Made by a program: the position numbers and the translations under genes. A DNA stretch of 64,000 bases from Tetraselmis striata. Taxonomy: Eukaryota; Chlorophyta; Chlorodendrophyceae; Chlorodendrales; Chlorodendraceae. The stretch is taken from contig VCJN01002263.1 of assembly GCA_006384855.1 (NCBI GenBank), positions 1-64,000 on the forward strand. The letters are read 5' to 3'. Under the pieces are notes generated by a model. It did no database searches, was not told where the DNA came from, and saw nothing but the letters and a program-made list of their open reading frames with translations. Below, piece by piece: positions 44,905-55,967 of the stretch (position 1 is the first letter of the stretch; each line of letters opens with the position of its first letter).

Positions 44905-45945
44905 GCTAGCGAAAGTTCCTATTAACTCTTGTAATGATGCTGTGATGATATCGTCTGACATTGGACCAATACGGACGTATCACTTCCTATTTTTTTGTTC
45001 TGTTGGTCGAGTCGGCACCGTAGATCAGAACCGCAGATCAGAACCGAAGTCGTTGCTATTTTAGGAATAAACTACTGTCTGACTGCATACTCGACGATAA
45101 TGTCATGGATGCTCCGAAACCATGCGGCGTGTGGTTATTTGGGATACGCTGTTGATAGATGCTCGTCCAATACTCCAATACGAGAAAGCTGGCGCGGTTT
45201 GAATAATTTACTGATTACTAATGCGCTTGCTTTTCGTCAATACATGAGCTAGCAGCAGAAGGCGATATCGGAAATAAACTTTTCGTCAATACACTCGGGC
45301 CGCGGATGCCGTCAGGGGAGTAGGCATATTCCTCCTTTTCATGGCTACCGGGATGCAAGCAGCAGTTTTCGTCCCTATTATTTATTCATTTATATTCTCG
45401 TGTCTGAGGATAAGCAGGTTGGCCTTGAAGACACTAATCTTCTGACCTGACTATTAGAATCGGTTCGTTGCTTTCAGAAATGCGGTGGTAACGAAAGTTC
45501 TTAATTCCCGTAAAGATAGCGTGATGTATTTGTCGGTAATTTGACCGAAACGGACATCGCTTTCTATTTTTTTCGTTATATTAGTCGAGTCGCACCCGTA
45601 GATCAGCACCCCAAACTCCCAAAGTCGTTGCTACCTCAGTAATAAACTGCTGTTTGACTGCAAATTCGACAGTAATGACATGCGTGCTCCGAAACCATGC
45701 GGCGTGTGGTTATTTGGGACACGCTGCTGATGGATGCAATGCTCGTCCAACACTCCGCCAAAACGAGAAAGTTTGCGCGGTTTAAATGATGTACTAATGC
45801 GCTTTGCTTCTCAATGAACGCAGGCAGAGTGTCAGGAAGGACATTATCCTCCTTTTCATGGTTACCAGTATGCCAGCAGCAGTAGATTTCCCCTTTATTC
45901 TGTTCGTGTCTGAGGATAGGCAGGTTGGCCTTGACAACACCAATG
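44905..45945 (+). repeat. Imperfect tandem duplication, two units
   Basis: Unit 1 (about 44905-45440) and unit 2 (about 45485-45945) align along their length. Shared blocks include CGAAAGTTC, GTAGATCAG, AAGTCGTTGCTA, CATGCGGCGTGTGGTTATTT, GCTCGTCCAA, TCCTCCTTTTCATGG and AGGCAGGTTGGCCTTGA. Substitutions and small indels are many, so the duplication is old. Unit 1 contains a LINE tail insertion (45245-45278) that unit 2 lacks. Confidence 0.8.
45230..45293 (-). mobile_element. 34-bp LINE 3'-end insertion with 15-bp target duplication
   Basis: CTTTTCGTCAATACA occurs at 45230-45244 and again at 45279-45293. Between them lie 34 bp that are the reverse complement of the LINE 3' terminus found at 9034-9077 and 19062-19112. 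The second duplication unit (around 45805-45825) shows the empty site. This is an extremely 5'-truncated target-primed insertion. Confidence 0.8.
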
Positions 45946-46571
45946 CCCCCCCCCCCCCCCCCTTCTCGATTCCTCACTGTTTTTGTCCGCCTTTTTGCAA
46001 GTGAGTCGATGATCCCAGGATACTGACACTGTCGACTTTGGCGTCATACAAAGTCGCAAACTGTCTTACTATTCATATATTATATGTATATATATACGTA
46101 TGTATATAATGACGATTAAAGTAATTAGATACAGAAACAAACAAAAACTACGTGCCAACACCTGCATTGCTGTAGTTAGTTGGTGACGATATTCAGCACA
46201 GCAGTTTCCACATATGTAGATGTCCCGAATTACATTATCACACCACATCTCTCAATAACCCATGCCTGCTACAAATACATCCCGCCTCTACTGATGGGTG
46301 AAGTGCGGCCTGGGCCGCAGCAATTGCACGGTATTGTGCCCAGGCTGCTAAGAGTAGTTTCACTGACTGCACTGCACGCTGTCGTGCGCCGGAACATAAG
46401 GCATCGCCGGGATCATCTTTACACTGTTCGCTTTCTGCCCTAATGCATCCACCAGCTATGTATGCGCTATTCCCTCTTCAGTATCACCAAGCCAGCACAG
46501 GCTGCCGTGGCACTGTTCAGCGGGACTACATCCAATCACGTTGGCCTTGCGGGAGTGCTGCCAGGATCAGC
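45946..46571. other. Spacer downstream of the dehydrogenase gene
   Basis: Poly-C run (45947-45961), AT-rich sequence with TATATA words near 46070-46105, then GC-moderate sequence leading to the dehydrogenase stop. Probably contains its 3' UTR. No gene seen. Confidence 0.4.
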
Positions 46572-49032
46572 TCAGACCGTCAGAGTGTTGGCAATGTCCA
46601 GGACATACCGCCGCACGGCGTCGTTCTTGGTGGTCAGGATGTCATAGACATCGTTGATCTTGTCGCAGCTGACCACCTCCACGTTGGGCCTGATGCCCTT
46701 CTTGTGGCAGAAATCCAGGCACTCCTGCGTGGCCCTGATGCCGCCGATGAGGCTTCCAGCCACAGACCTGTCCAAAGAGTGCACGAGAGAATGTGAGATA
46801 CGATGGGGTAAACACTGTCCCAGCGTGACAACAGAATCATGTGAACACCAATGTGCTCAGTCAGCCGCCTCACCTGCGGTTGAACATGAGCGGCATCTGG
46901 TTGAGCTTGTGGTCGGTGGTGACGCCGCCCAGCTGCACGATGGTGCCGGCGCTTGCGAGCAGGGGGATGTAGGTGGCGACCTCGTGCGTGGCGGACACGG
47001 TGTTGAGGATGAGGTCCTAAGCATGGGGGGGGGGGGGGGGGGGGGGGCATGGATTAGTCAGTCTTGGCACCGTAACATAATCACACTCTCAGCTTATTAT
47101 CCATATACATGGTTTGGCGATTCTCCGACCTGCCGATGCAAAGTCATTCTCTGTTTTATGACCTGCGACCGCGGTTGAGTGATGACACGGTTGGCAGCGC
47201 ACAGGGCGCCGGCACCGAGGTGGCGAAGGCGAGTTGGGCGCTCACCAGCGACAGCTCCGCCTTCTTCATGCACTCCTCGCTGGAGGACACGATCACCCGG
47301 TCCGCACCCATCTCCTTGCACGACTCCACCTTGTTGGGCGAGGACGTGATCACCGTCACCTCTGGCATGCGCGGCAGCCAGGCAGTCAGCGCCGCGTGCT
47401 CAATGACAGGTTTGTCATGCCCGAAATCCGTTGGCGCACGTCATCAGCGCAGGCGGGGCCCTCACCGCAGCCGAGCCCCTTGGCGAGCTTGAGGCCCATC
47501 ATACCGAGGCCGCCCATCCCGAGGATGCCCACTCGCGTCCCCTCCTTGACGCCCCAGTGCATCATGGGATCCCACACGGTGATGGCCGCGCACATGAGCG
47601 GTCCTGCAGAAGCAGTGAACCAGCCGGGGTCAGCACATCCATAATTAACGTATATATATGCAGTCATTGAAGCTTTCCCTCGTGAGGCAGGTCATCACGG
47701 ACAATGTGTGGCCCTTGCCTGCACACTCGAGGGGGTAATCCTGGGGGATCTTGATGGTGAACCGCTCATTCACCACCATCGTCTGGGAGTAGCCGCCGTA
47801 GGTGGTGGGAGCGTCGACAGGGCCAGCCCTGGCAATTGCAACGGACACAATTTCAGACCCGGAGGGTCGGCGCGGGTTTCCTCCTCACGTGTGCACCTCG
47901 AGACATAAATACTGCTTGAAAATGGCCCCGCGGATTGTAGCATACCTGCCGTGCACCGGCTTGCCGTTGTAGGTCCCGGTCATTCCCTGGCGCACAGATG
48001 GGGGCTCGAGCGTCAGTGCAGGGGTGGGCGGGTGGCCGCTCGACGATTGCACACAGTCAACCTCCGTGGAGATTGCATGGGGCAGGTGTGCAATGAACGC
48101 ACCTTTTCGCAATACTGCTCATCACCGGCGTGGCATTGCCTGCATAATCGACAAGAAGTGTGATGTGAGAAAAGACGCCACGCGACACAGCAGGAAGCTC
48201 GCCCGGGTGAGGACGAGATATGATACCTAGACGCAGCTCTGGCGCAGCGGCGGGGGCGAGACGCGCAGGTAGGTCGGTGTGGAAGTGGTGGTGGTGGTGG
48301 TGGTGGTGGTGTGTGTGTGTGTGTGTGGATACGTGTGCGAGCGCTGGGCGGAGAGCGCGGGGGCGGGGGAGGGGGGATCTCACGAGCAGTCCAGGCAGGA
48401 GTCGACGAAGCAGCCGACGCCCGCGTGATCGCCGACCTTGAACTTGGTCACGTCCGAGCCGACGGCAGAGACGACGCCGGCGGCCTCGTGGCCCGGCACA
48501 CATGGGTAGACTGGCGCGCCCCAGTCTCCCTTGGCTGTCGGCAGATACGCAGACCGCAAACAGCGTGAGCAGTGAGAACCCCCGTTTGATTCGTTCGCGA
48601 TCCATATCCCCGGCCGGGGGATTACCCGCCATATTCCCAGCGTATAACAGCCGGAGCCCAGTGCTAAAAGTGGGTCTATGATACGGTCGTCCTATCTAGA
48701 GCGTGGGCGGTAGCGACCAGTATATGTTTATTTTGCAGATATTACTGTAGACCCTACTAAATGCATAATACTAATGCGCATACATGTTAAGTACAGGTAC
48801 CCATGTAATAACGTTGTCTCCTGCCCCAGCAGGGTGGGACGAAGTCGGGCACTGTACGATATAAGCGACGGTGACACTCACCGGTGTGGATGTCGGAGTG
48901 GCAGACACCGCAATACTTCACGTCGATGACCACGTCGTTGGGGCCGGGAGCATGACGAGAAAACTCCCAGGGTCCGAGCTTAGCCTCGCCGGAAGGAGCA
49001 GCAATGCCGACGGTCTTCATGGGCGCAGACAT
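46572..49032 (-). CDS. Zinc alcohol dehydrogenase, CAD family, nine exons
   Basis: NADP(H)-dependent alcohol/aldehyde oxidoreductase of the cinnamyl-alcohol-dehydrogenase type of medium-chain dehydrogenases. Minus-strand exons: 49032-48882, 48534-48384, 48139-48103, 47986-47946, 47828-47719, 47603-47466, 47361-47246, 47016-46874 and 46767-46572, giving 360 residues. Catalytic zinc ligands are in GVCHSDIHT and PGHEAAG. The structural zinc site is [15 protein letters not shown], split by two introns. The cofactor-binding motif is [20 protein letters not shown]. The C-terminus has [16 protein letters not shown]. The intron after 47719 starts GC rather than GT. The intron before 47016 has a sense poly-C run. 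The frame is open to an ATG at 49194, which would add 54 residues, possibly a targeting peptide. Substrate unknown; green algae lack true lignin synthesis. Confidence 0.92.
48284..48330 (+). repeat. (GTG)n followed by (GT)n microsatellite
   Basis: GTG trinucleotide repeat then GT repeat, in the second intron of the dehydrogenase gene. Confidence 0.9.
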
Positions 49033-49194
49033 GGTTGTGGAGGTAGAAGCGGGCGGGGCTGGAAGCAGTGCGTAGGAAACGGCGCCGACGTAATACGATA
49101 CTACTCGTGTAGTATAGGTTGGTCGCAAGCACGGGACGTTTGCAGGAATGCTGGACGGTGATTGGGAATGAGAGTATGGCGGGGAACGGGGCAT

Positions 49195-50448
49195 GTTCAG
49201 TAGCTATTTGTAGCGGACATTGTGGTGGCTGCGCGGCGCAAACATGCTGATGCGACAGCAAGTTGTTGGCGGAATGACGGCGGCCGGGCGCGGAGCTGCT
49301 GCGCTGCGCAGTCTTGCACGTTTGCGGTGTGCTGCGCTATAAATACGTTTATACCCGAGCAAGGTAGAGAGCTCGTAGTAATAATTTTCCTACTACCGGG
49401 ACATTGTAATAAACGACCGAAAATTACGTACTACAGGCGTCGATGTTACATGACGATGTCTTCTCGGGCATTCGGTCATTACCGCGCCCCGCGGCAGAGG
49501 GCAAACAAGAGGCAAAGTCGATTCATATTAGTTATTTGCAAAAGGATTACTTACGAAATGATTATTTATTGGCGTTTTTAGATATTTACAAAAAATGATT
49601 ATTTACAGTAGTAAGCAACTATGCCACCCTCCCGCCACTGGATGAACACTCGCGCTTCGTGCGCGCTGGATCCAACCCTTCCGGTGGCGAGTGGGCGACG
49701 ACTCCCCGACGCCGCGGCGCAATGCAACGCAACACCACGGGCCTGGTTGATATTGCCCTGAACTGACAGAACCGGACAGAGTGCGGGCAGAGTAGCCGCT
49801 GCAAGGATGATGTGGGTTGGGTTTTTGAATGGTGCGGCGGAGTGGGCGGCAAGGAGGATCTGCGCGGGCCGTGACATGACGGGAATCCGCCAGCCCAGAT
49901 TGAAATTACCAGTTGATAATAACACCTCTACAATTTAGTCGCGCCTCTCCGATATCGCGCCAAATTGGAGAGGCCGGCCTCTCCAATTTGGGCGTACGCG
50001 TGGGTGTACGCACTTACGTGTCACGCGGATGCTGACCTGCCTCTCCAAAATCCTCTCCAATTTGCCGCAAATACGGAATGCAGGTACTTCTAGCTTATTT
50101 GTTTATCGTCTTGTCATTTTACCTAATCTGAGTGCCTTACCATTAGTCGCTAACGTCGCCAGCCTTATTACGGCCGGGTAGCTCCGGCTGCCTCGAGTTT
50201 CGAAACCATTCCGTCGAAGACGTCGCGCTTGAGACGCAAAAGCGTTTCTCGAACTCACTGTCATGTCATTTTACCAACGCATGCCACATCGACGACTTCT
50301 TTTAACCAACTCTAGGGATAGGCTCGCGCTAAGGCAACTTCATAGCCCAATCATTCATTATTATTGAGATGCATGTTACCTAGGCAAATTTAGGCAGCAC
50401 TAGACTAAGAGTCAGTCAACTGAGCGATAAAATAGGTCATCGTCACCA
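49195..50448. other. Dehydrogenase upstream region and spacer
   Basis: Holds the dehydrogenase promoter and an AT-rich tract. A GC-rich patch (about 49620-49900) has frames on both strands and no recognised domain. A perfect palindrome lies at 49961-49990. Confidence 0.4.
49961..49990. repeat. 30-bp perfect palindrome with nearby half-sites
   Basis: The half-site CAAATTGGAGAGGCC is followed directly by its exact reverse complement. Related half-sites CCTCTCC and CTCTCCAATTTG recur at about 49944-49950 and 50052-50064. Confidence 0.9.
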
Positions 50449-51066
50449 CTAATGGGATGGGCGCGACCTTGCCTTCATCCATGCATGCGGTGTGGGGCGA
50501 AATAATCGCCGCCAAAAACCGAGAAGCAAGGCAGAAGCCCCATGCGCGATGCCACAAGCAACGTCACGAGGCACGACATCGCCACGTTCTTGCGACGTTT
50601 TTGGTCTTCGTTTTTCGATGACCCCATGGTTGGTCTTGTTAAGGGCAGAGGCGGTACACGCATTGCGGTGCTGTGTTGGCGGTAGTGGAATGTGCGCATC
50701 AGGAACGGTTGGCTCATTATTATTACTACCGAGTTTGAAATAGCTGCCACTCACTACGACGGAGTACGTGCGTCGAGACGCGCGCGCGCCTTTCGACGAC
50801 GCGCAGGGGTCCGCGGGCGATCCGCGGGTATCTGGTATGGTAGGGGTCTCGCGGAATACAACGTGTTCCAGAAATGCGGGAACTCCCGCTGGGGCAGCTA
50901 CTGCCGAATGCCATCGTGTAGCGGCATCGCTGGCGTTGACCGCGGGCGGCAACCGAGTATCAGGTGTTTCTAGTCCTATAAAGGGGATAAGGCTTAGCAC
51001 GGTACAAGCTTGGTGCCGAATAGCTAGGACAGCTAGGACAAGCCATCGGAACGACCTTAAGAACAT
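50449..51066 (-). CDS. Hypothetical ORF, 205 codons
   Basis: ATG at 51064-51066 to a TAG at 50449. The N-terminus (MFLRSFRWLVLAVLAIRHQA) is hydrophobic and signal-like. The rest has no recognised motif. It is the longest open frame in a gene-poor, repeat-rich interval, which suggests a mobile-element or orphan ORF rather than a host gene, but chance is not excluded. Confidence 0.25.
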   Translation of the reverse strand: MFLRSFRWLVLAVLAIRHQACTVLSLIPFIGLETPDTRLPPAVNASDAATRWHSAVAAPAGVPAFLEHVVFRETPTIPDTRGSPADPCASSKGARASRRTYSVVVSGSYFKLGSNNNEPTVPDAHIPLPPTQHRNACTASALNKTNHGVIEKRRPKTSQERGDVVPRDVACGIAHGASALLLGFWRRLFRPTPHAWMKARSRPSH

Positions 51067-54000
51067 GCCAGAACGAATATTATAGCGACCACAAAGGATT
51101 TAGCGATTGTTATACTGCCCACCAGTCAGGAATTAAAATTAAAAAACCTACAAACGTGAATAATATAAGGATTACGCGTGCAAGTACAGGTAAAAGCTAA
51201 GAGTAAATTTCTCCTATGGTAATCCTTGGAGGTATCTCCATATATAGCAACTAGTCGCTACTCCTAAATTATGAGCAACGCCCCGAAGATGCCCATATTC
51301 GAAAAGCCGCCGCTAGCAGAACGGCAATAGTCATATCATACTCGTAGATTGCCGCAAATCTACAAAACCCCTGATTCGAATTACCTGTAGATCGTATATT
51401 CAAGCTACGACGTCGTAGATTCGACCTCGGAAGGTCCTAGATTGATCCTAGATAGGCAAAACGAATGAACTCAACGTCCTAGATTTGCATCGAGGGCATT
51501 TTGGGCGCATCCGGTACGCATCATGGATGCACCCTCCGGGCCACCCCGCGAACTATCGCGAGTCGCGTGATGGCCGTCAACTCCACGGTGGAGAATCCAC
51601 CAGTCCACCACCCGCGCCCCGATCCCGCCACCTATTAGTGCCGTCCCCCCCGTCCGACGCCATGCACTACATACCCGCCGTCGGCGCCAATTACGTGGCA
51701 CCCCCCACGCATATAATATTATCCTTCCGCCCAGCTAGGGTCGCTCTATCTATTCCGCGTCGCTCGACCTTCACGCGACCCCACCGTGGCGACCAAGGGT
51801 GGACCCGCGCCAACACCGGCCAGTGATCACCGGGACCCAGACGGCTCCTCCTCGCGCTCGGGCACGCTGAACTGGCGGCCCATCAACTACTTGCATGAGG
51901 GAGTTGTGCCCGCCAGTGATTTAAGGAGCGAGATCCGCATAATGTAGCACATGGACGCCCGCCGCTAGGCAACGGCCAACCAGGAGCGGAGGATCCTAGA
52001 TGCGGCATGCCCGGCGGCACCACCCCCACCTCCACCGGGTGGGTGCTGATAACCCCTTAGACCCGTGCCCGGCTAGATGCGGCGGTTGGCTGAGCTGGGT
52101 GGCCGGTAGTGGCGGGTCCTCGGATCCTGCGACGACCGGGGAGCCTAGCGGGGGGGGGGGGGGGGGGGTTAAATAATACTTTGTATTCCCGGTAGTGCAT
52201 GATGGCGCCGCCGGGGAGCAGCCTTGCTTGTACGGGGGCCTACTGCTAAAAATAATCCATGTTCGACCCCGGCCTTGCGTCGGCCTCTCCGAGATCCGCC
52301 TACAAACGGGACTAACGAGTGGGTAGGGGGGTGTACGCCTCGGACAAGTAAGTAAGGTCAGACTACTTGTAAGGAGTGTTATTCGAAATAAAATCGTGTT
52401 TTTGTACTTCGGTGCGATCCGCCCGGTACGGGTGGCGGAGTTACAGTACTCGGCACATCCTTGCACGGTGGTGGCTTTCATACATCCAAGCGTGCACACG
52501 GCCCATGAAGCCGCCGTGCTGACATTGGGGCGGTGACATCGGCCAGGAGCGCGTGTGCTGATGATGGCTGCCGCACGTTGGGCGATCTGGAGCTAGCGTG
52601 TTGCACAAGATCGGAGATCATACGGCCAACGGTGCAAAGGGGTGCTTTCCCCGCCTTCACTTCCGAGCTCCGAGGACGTCCGGAGACAACGTTGGCTGCA
52701 ACTCAAGGGGTGGGGGGGGAGGGGGGGGGGGGCTGATCTCAGCAGCGCGATGGCCGAGAGGCCTCACTGCTTGGCCGTGACCGGTGGAGCGCTAGGCCAG
52801 ATCAGGCTGCGACTTAGGGGAGAATACAAACGGCGGGAACATTCGCATATACGGCGCGGTCACGTGATCGCTAGTTTCTCCGGCCGGGCTAGCGAGTACA
52901 AGCTGGCGCCCTTGTACGAGCGTAATACACCCCGTGTGACTCACGTGTAGTGTACCGTACCACTGATGCTGAATTAGTACATGGAATGTAACATAGCTAT
53001 GTGGTCTACAAAGGCCCGGCCGCACGCGGTTTGATTAAGCGGGCCCTAATAAGTATGCGGGTTGGTCAGAACGCGGGTCCTTCCCTGAAGCAGGGTTAAA
53101 AAGACAGCTTGTCAAGACAAATAAAACTTGATTCATTTGGAGCAATTTTCAAATTTCATTAATAGCACAAGGTGGGGACAGTGAACAATAACGGGGTTCG
53201 TGGCGGCTGATGCTGGATTGGTGGCCAAATCCCGATTGCGCGGTCGACGTGGTAGCAGTGAAATGGCGATTTGATATTGCTATTCGAAGGTGATGGGGGT
53301 TTTATAGATCTCGCATGCTCTCGTAGATAGGCAAATAAATACGGGTAATGTATGAAGTCTGATTTGCGACTACAATATTGTAGAATCATGACGGAAATAT
53401 AAGCGATCTATGCCAAATTCGAACTTTCGGGGGTTTTATATGCCGGCGCGCGCCGTAAGAGTTGGATCCGTGCTTGCCCCACCGTGTAGAGCTAGTAGCG
53501 CGCTACCATATGAAGCGGCTGCCAAAAGTTGCGCATGTTCATTACAAAAAATCGCCGCCTACGCGAGTCCGTGCCTCGGGCGAGGTGTAACACTTATGTA
53601 ACGCTGATGTACGGGCATTATGAGCGGCTGGAAGGCGCGATACGGGATCACTCGCGGTACCATGCGAGCACGTCTATGGGCGGCAGTCTACCTGTATTGC
53701 TACAGAGCCATGCCAAAGACTCCTCATGTGTTGCGCGTAGGAATATTTTTCTGAATATTTGTGCTAATGTAAACTTGATATGTGCGAAATTCGTGCCTCG
53801 TTTTTACATCTACATACACCGAAGGTGTACACGGCCAAATCAATTCAATCTGCTAAAACGTGGGGGTTGTAGCCAGCAGCCCTACCCAACATACCCCTAT
53901 ATTAGGATTGGCGCCACGCGCTTCAATTGCGCGTTAGCACAGACCCTACCCAATGTAGGGTTTGCCATTTATTTTGAAGCGTAATGTAGGTATCCGGAAA

Positions 54001-55741
54001 ATATCACACACAGCTACTGGTCACGTGATGGAAGGAGGCGGGGTTCGGAAACGAAAGAGGATTGGCCGGAAGTTTGAGCTGTAATTACAGTAACGACTAT
54101 ATGTGTTCCCTAGTACAGTTAGAGATGGTATGCCCTAAGATTGACTCAGTCTGAGCGGCGGAGATCAGCATGCTAGCACATTGTAATCAATTTAGAATTT
54201 CTAAGGGGGTTGTAGCCATGCTCGCGCATATTTAAAAAAAATCTGAATGGGAAAAATGACATTTCCTTCTCGCAGATTCAAAAAAAATCTGAATGGAAAA
54301 AAAGCTGACACTTCCTCGTCGCACCGCACTGAGCAACGCCATGAATTTGCAAGCTGCATGACAATACGGCATAGCATTGATGGCGATGGTAGCGCGCCAA
54401 ATCATCGTTCCTAGGCGCCCGCCACTACGGCGCATCCCACCCTATTACACTTTAGCCCCTCTGCCGACATGCTCCCTCAATCTCTCACCCATTCATGGCC
54501 GTCCCACCATGCAATGTTTTATGCGTCATGCGCGGCGGCACGTGTTGGGCACCAACATCTGTGTTGAGGGGGTATACCGGAAACGCCACCAATGTGGCGC
54601 TGCTAAGCCAACCTACTGATGTGGGAGAATTGAAGTGTCATAGGATTTTACACCCGATGACGAGAAAGTTTTAAACATAAACGTGCAACAGCATTCCAGG
54701 GTTTCAGGTCATAAACCCTATATTCAGCTGCCCTGCTATTTGTAAACTCAGGTTCGTCAAAAGGGGTCTGGACCTTATGTGGAGGGGTAGTTTTTTATAT
54801 TACGGTAAGCAGTTCTACTACTGCTGTTGTTGCGCGTATGTATATGTATCTATATACCGCCGGTAGCCCGGTAGAACACCTGTCTCGTTTAGTATAACTA
54901 CCCGACCAGGCAGAGTTGCGTTTTATGTGACACTGTCATTATATGCTATACAACTATACCCCCGGGCTGCTCAGAAAGCGGCCGCGGGCGGCGCCATTCC
55001 GCTGTCCGCCGAAGGATCGTAAAAAAAGGATGAGGACGAGAGCGATGTGCACGGCCCCTGTCACACTTATACACTCTGCGCCCAATAATAGTCGCCCAGC
55101 AGGCGCGAAGTAGATGAAAACGCCCGCGAGCAGACGCGAAGAATGAATAAAAAAAGGTATATATTTAGCCGCCCACTAACCCCACTGGCTTCTAATCTCT
55201 GCTGACGAGCCATCATCACTTGGTATTGCTCAAGGAAATGGGACATAGACATGTGACATGTTGTCAGACCCTGATAAAGCTCGCCCCGCTCCGGCGCCGG
55301 CTATATATTACTACGATCATTTATTTATTCATTGCTTGTGCATTTATTTTGTACTGAGCCAAGAATGAAATACAGCGAAAAGGAGGGCAAATCAAAGGGC
55401 AAAATGCGCCAGGAGGCAGTCAGGTTGGGACAGAGAAGCGCTGCAAGAGCTAAACGGGCAGCATGTGTGAGCAATACACAATGAAGGAGGTGCCTCAATT
55501 ATTCGACTGTCGGATTTTGAGGAGCAAGTGAGTTCACACATAAAGGATTGAACCATTACTTGGCACATGCTGTGGAACATTATCAAAAAAGCCCGTAGGT
55601 TGTTGGTGGGACCCTCCCTTCCCCCCTCACGTGGCACCCGTCTCCGACTTGTGTAAATTGGCGACCGCAAAATGTAAATTTTCCATGTCATAACATTGGC
55701 CTCCCTGCCGCGGCCCATCCTCGTGAGCGCATTCCGTGCAT
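51067..55741. other. Gene-poor, repeat-like interval
   Basis: No gene recognised. It contains repeated GTAGATT and CCTAGATT words at about 51340-51490, a poly-G run (52150-52168), and a Pro-rich fragment near 51840-52060 interrupted by stops that looks like decayed coding sequence. An AAAAAATCTGAATGG doublet lies at about 54234 and 54278. Confidence 0.4.
54290..54790 (-). mobile_element. Diverged partial copy of the TA-flanked transposon
   Basis: The reverse complement starts CTACCCCTCCACATAAGG, close to the left TIR of 31217-32565. It then shares CCCTTTT, TGAAACCCTGGAAT and the TTCATGGCC region with it. The far end could not be located. Confidence 0.55.
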
Positions 55742-55937
55742 CACAAGGTACATCCCTTGTCCGCTCGGTTGAGCAGTCGTCTAGTGTGCGAGAGATCCTG
55801 GGTTCGACTCCTGGTCGACGTATTTCGGCACTATCGGCCTGGCGTGTCCCAGGTTTAACCGGTTTATGCATTAACCCTTCGGGTTTCGAATGAGCCAATG
55901 GTATAAGGGCTATGCCAGATGACCCGGGGTGAACTTG
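55742..55937 (+). mobile_element. tRNA-related SINE, copy 2
   Basis: Matches 9146-9396. It includes a D-arm-like GCTCGGTTGAGC, a consensus Pol III B box GGTTCGACTCC at 55801-55811 and the shared tail words CGTGTCCCAGG, CCCTTCGGG, TTCGAATGAG, GGCTATGCCAGA and CCCGGGG. The cloverleaf is incomplete, so it is a tRNA-derived element rather than a working tRNA. Confidence 0.65.
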
Positions 55938-55967
55938 AATTTACTTTTATCACCGTTCACTCAAGCT

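Noticed and set aside
55742-55830. A functional tRNA gene
   Set aside because: The B box is good, but the acceptor and anticodon stems do not close and the sequence is part of a longer repeat found again at 9146.
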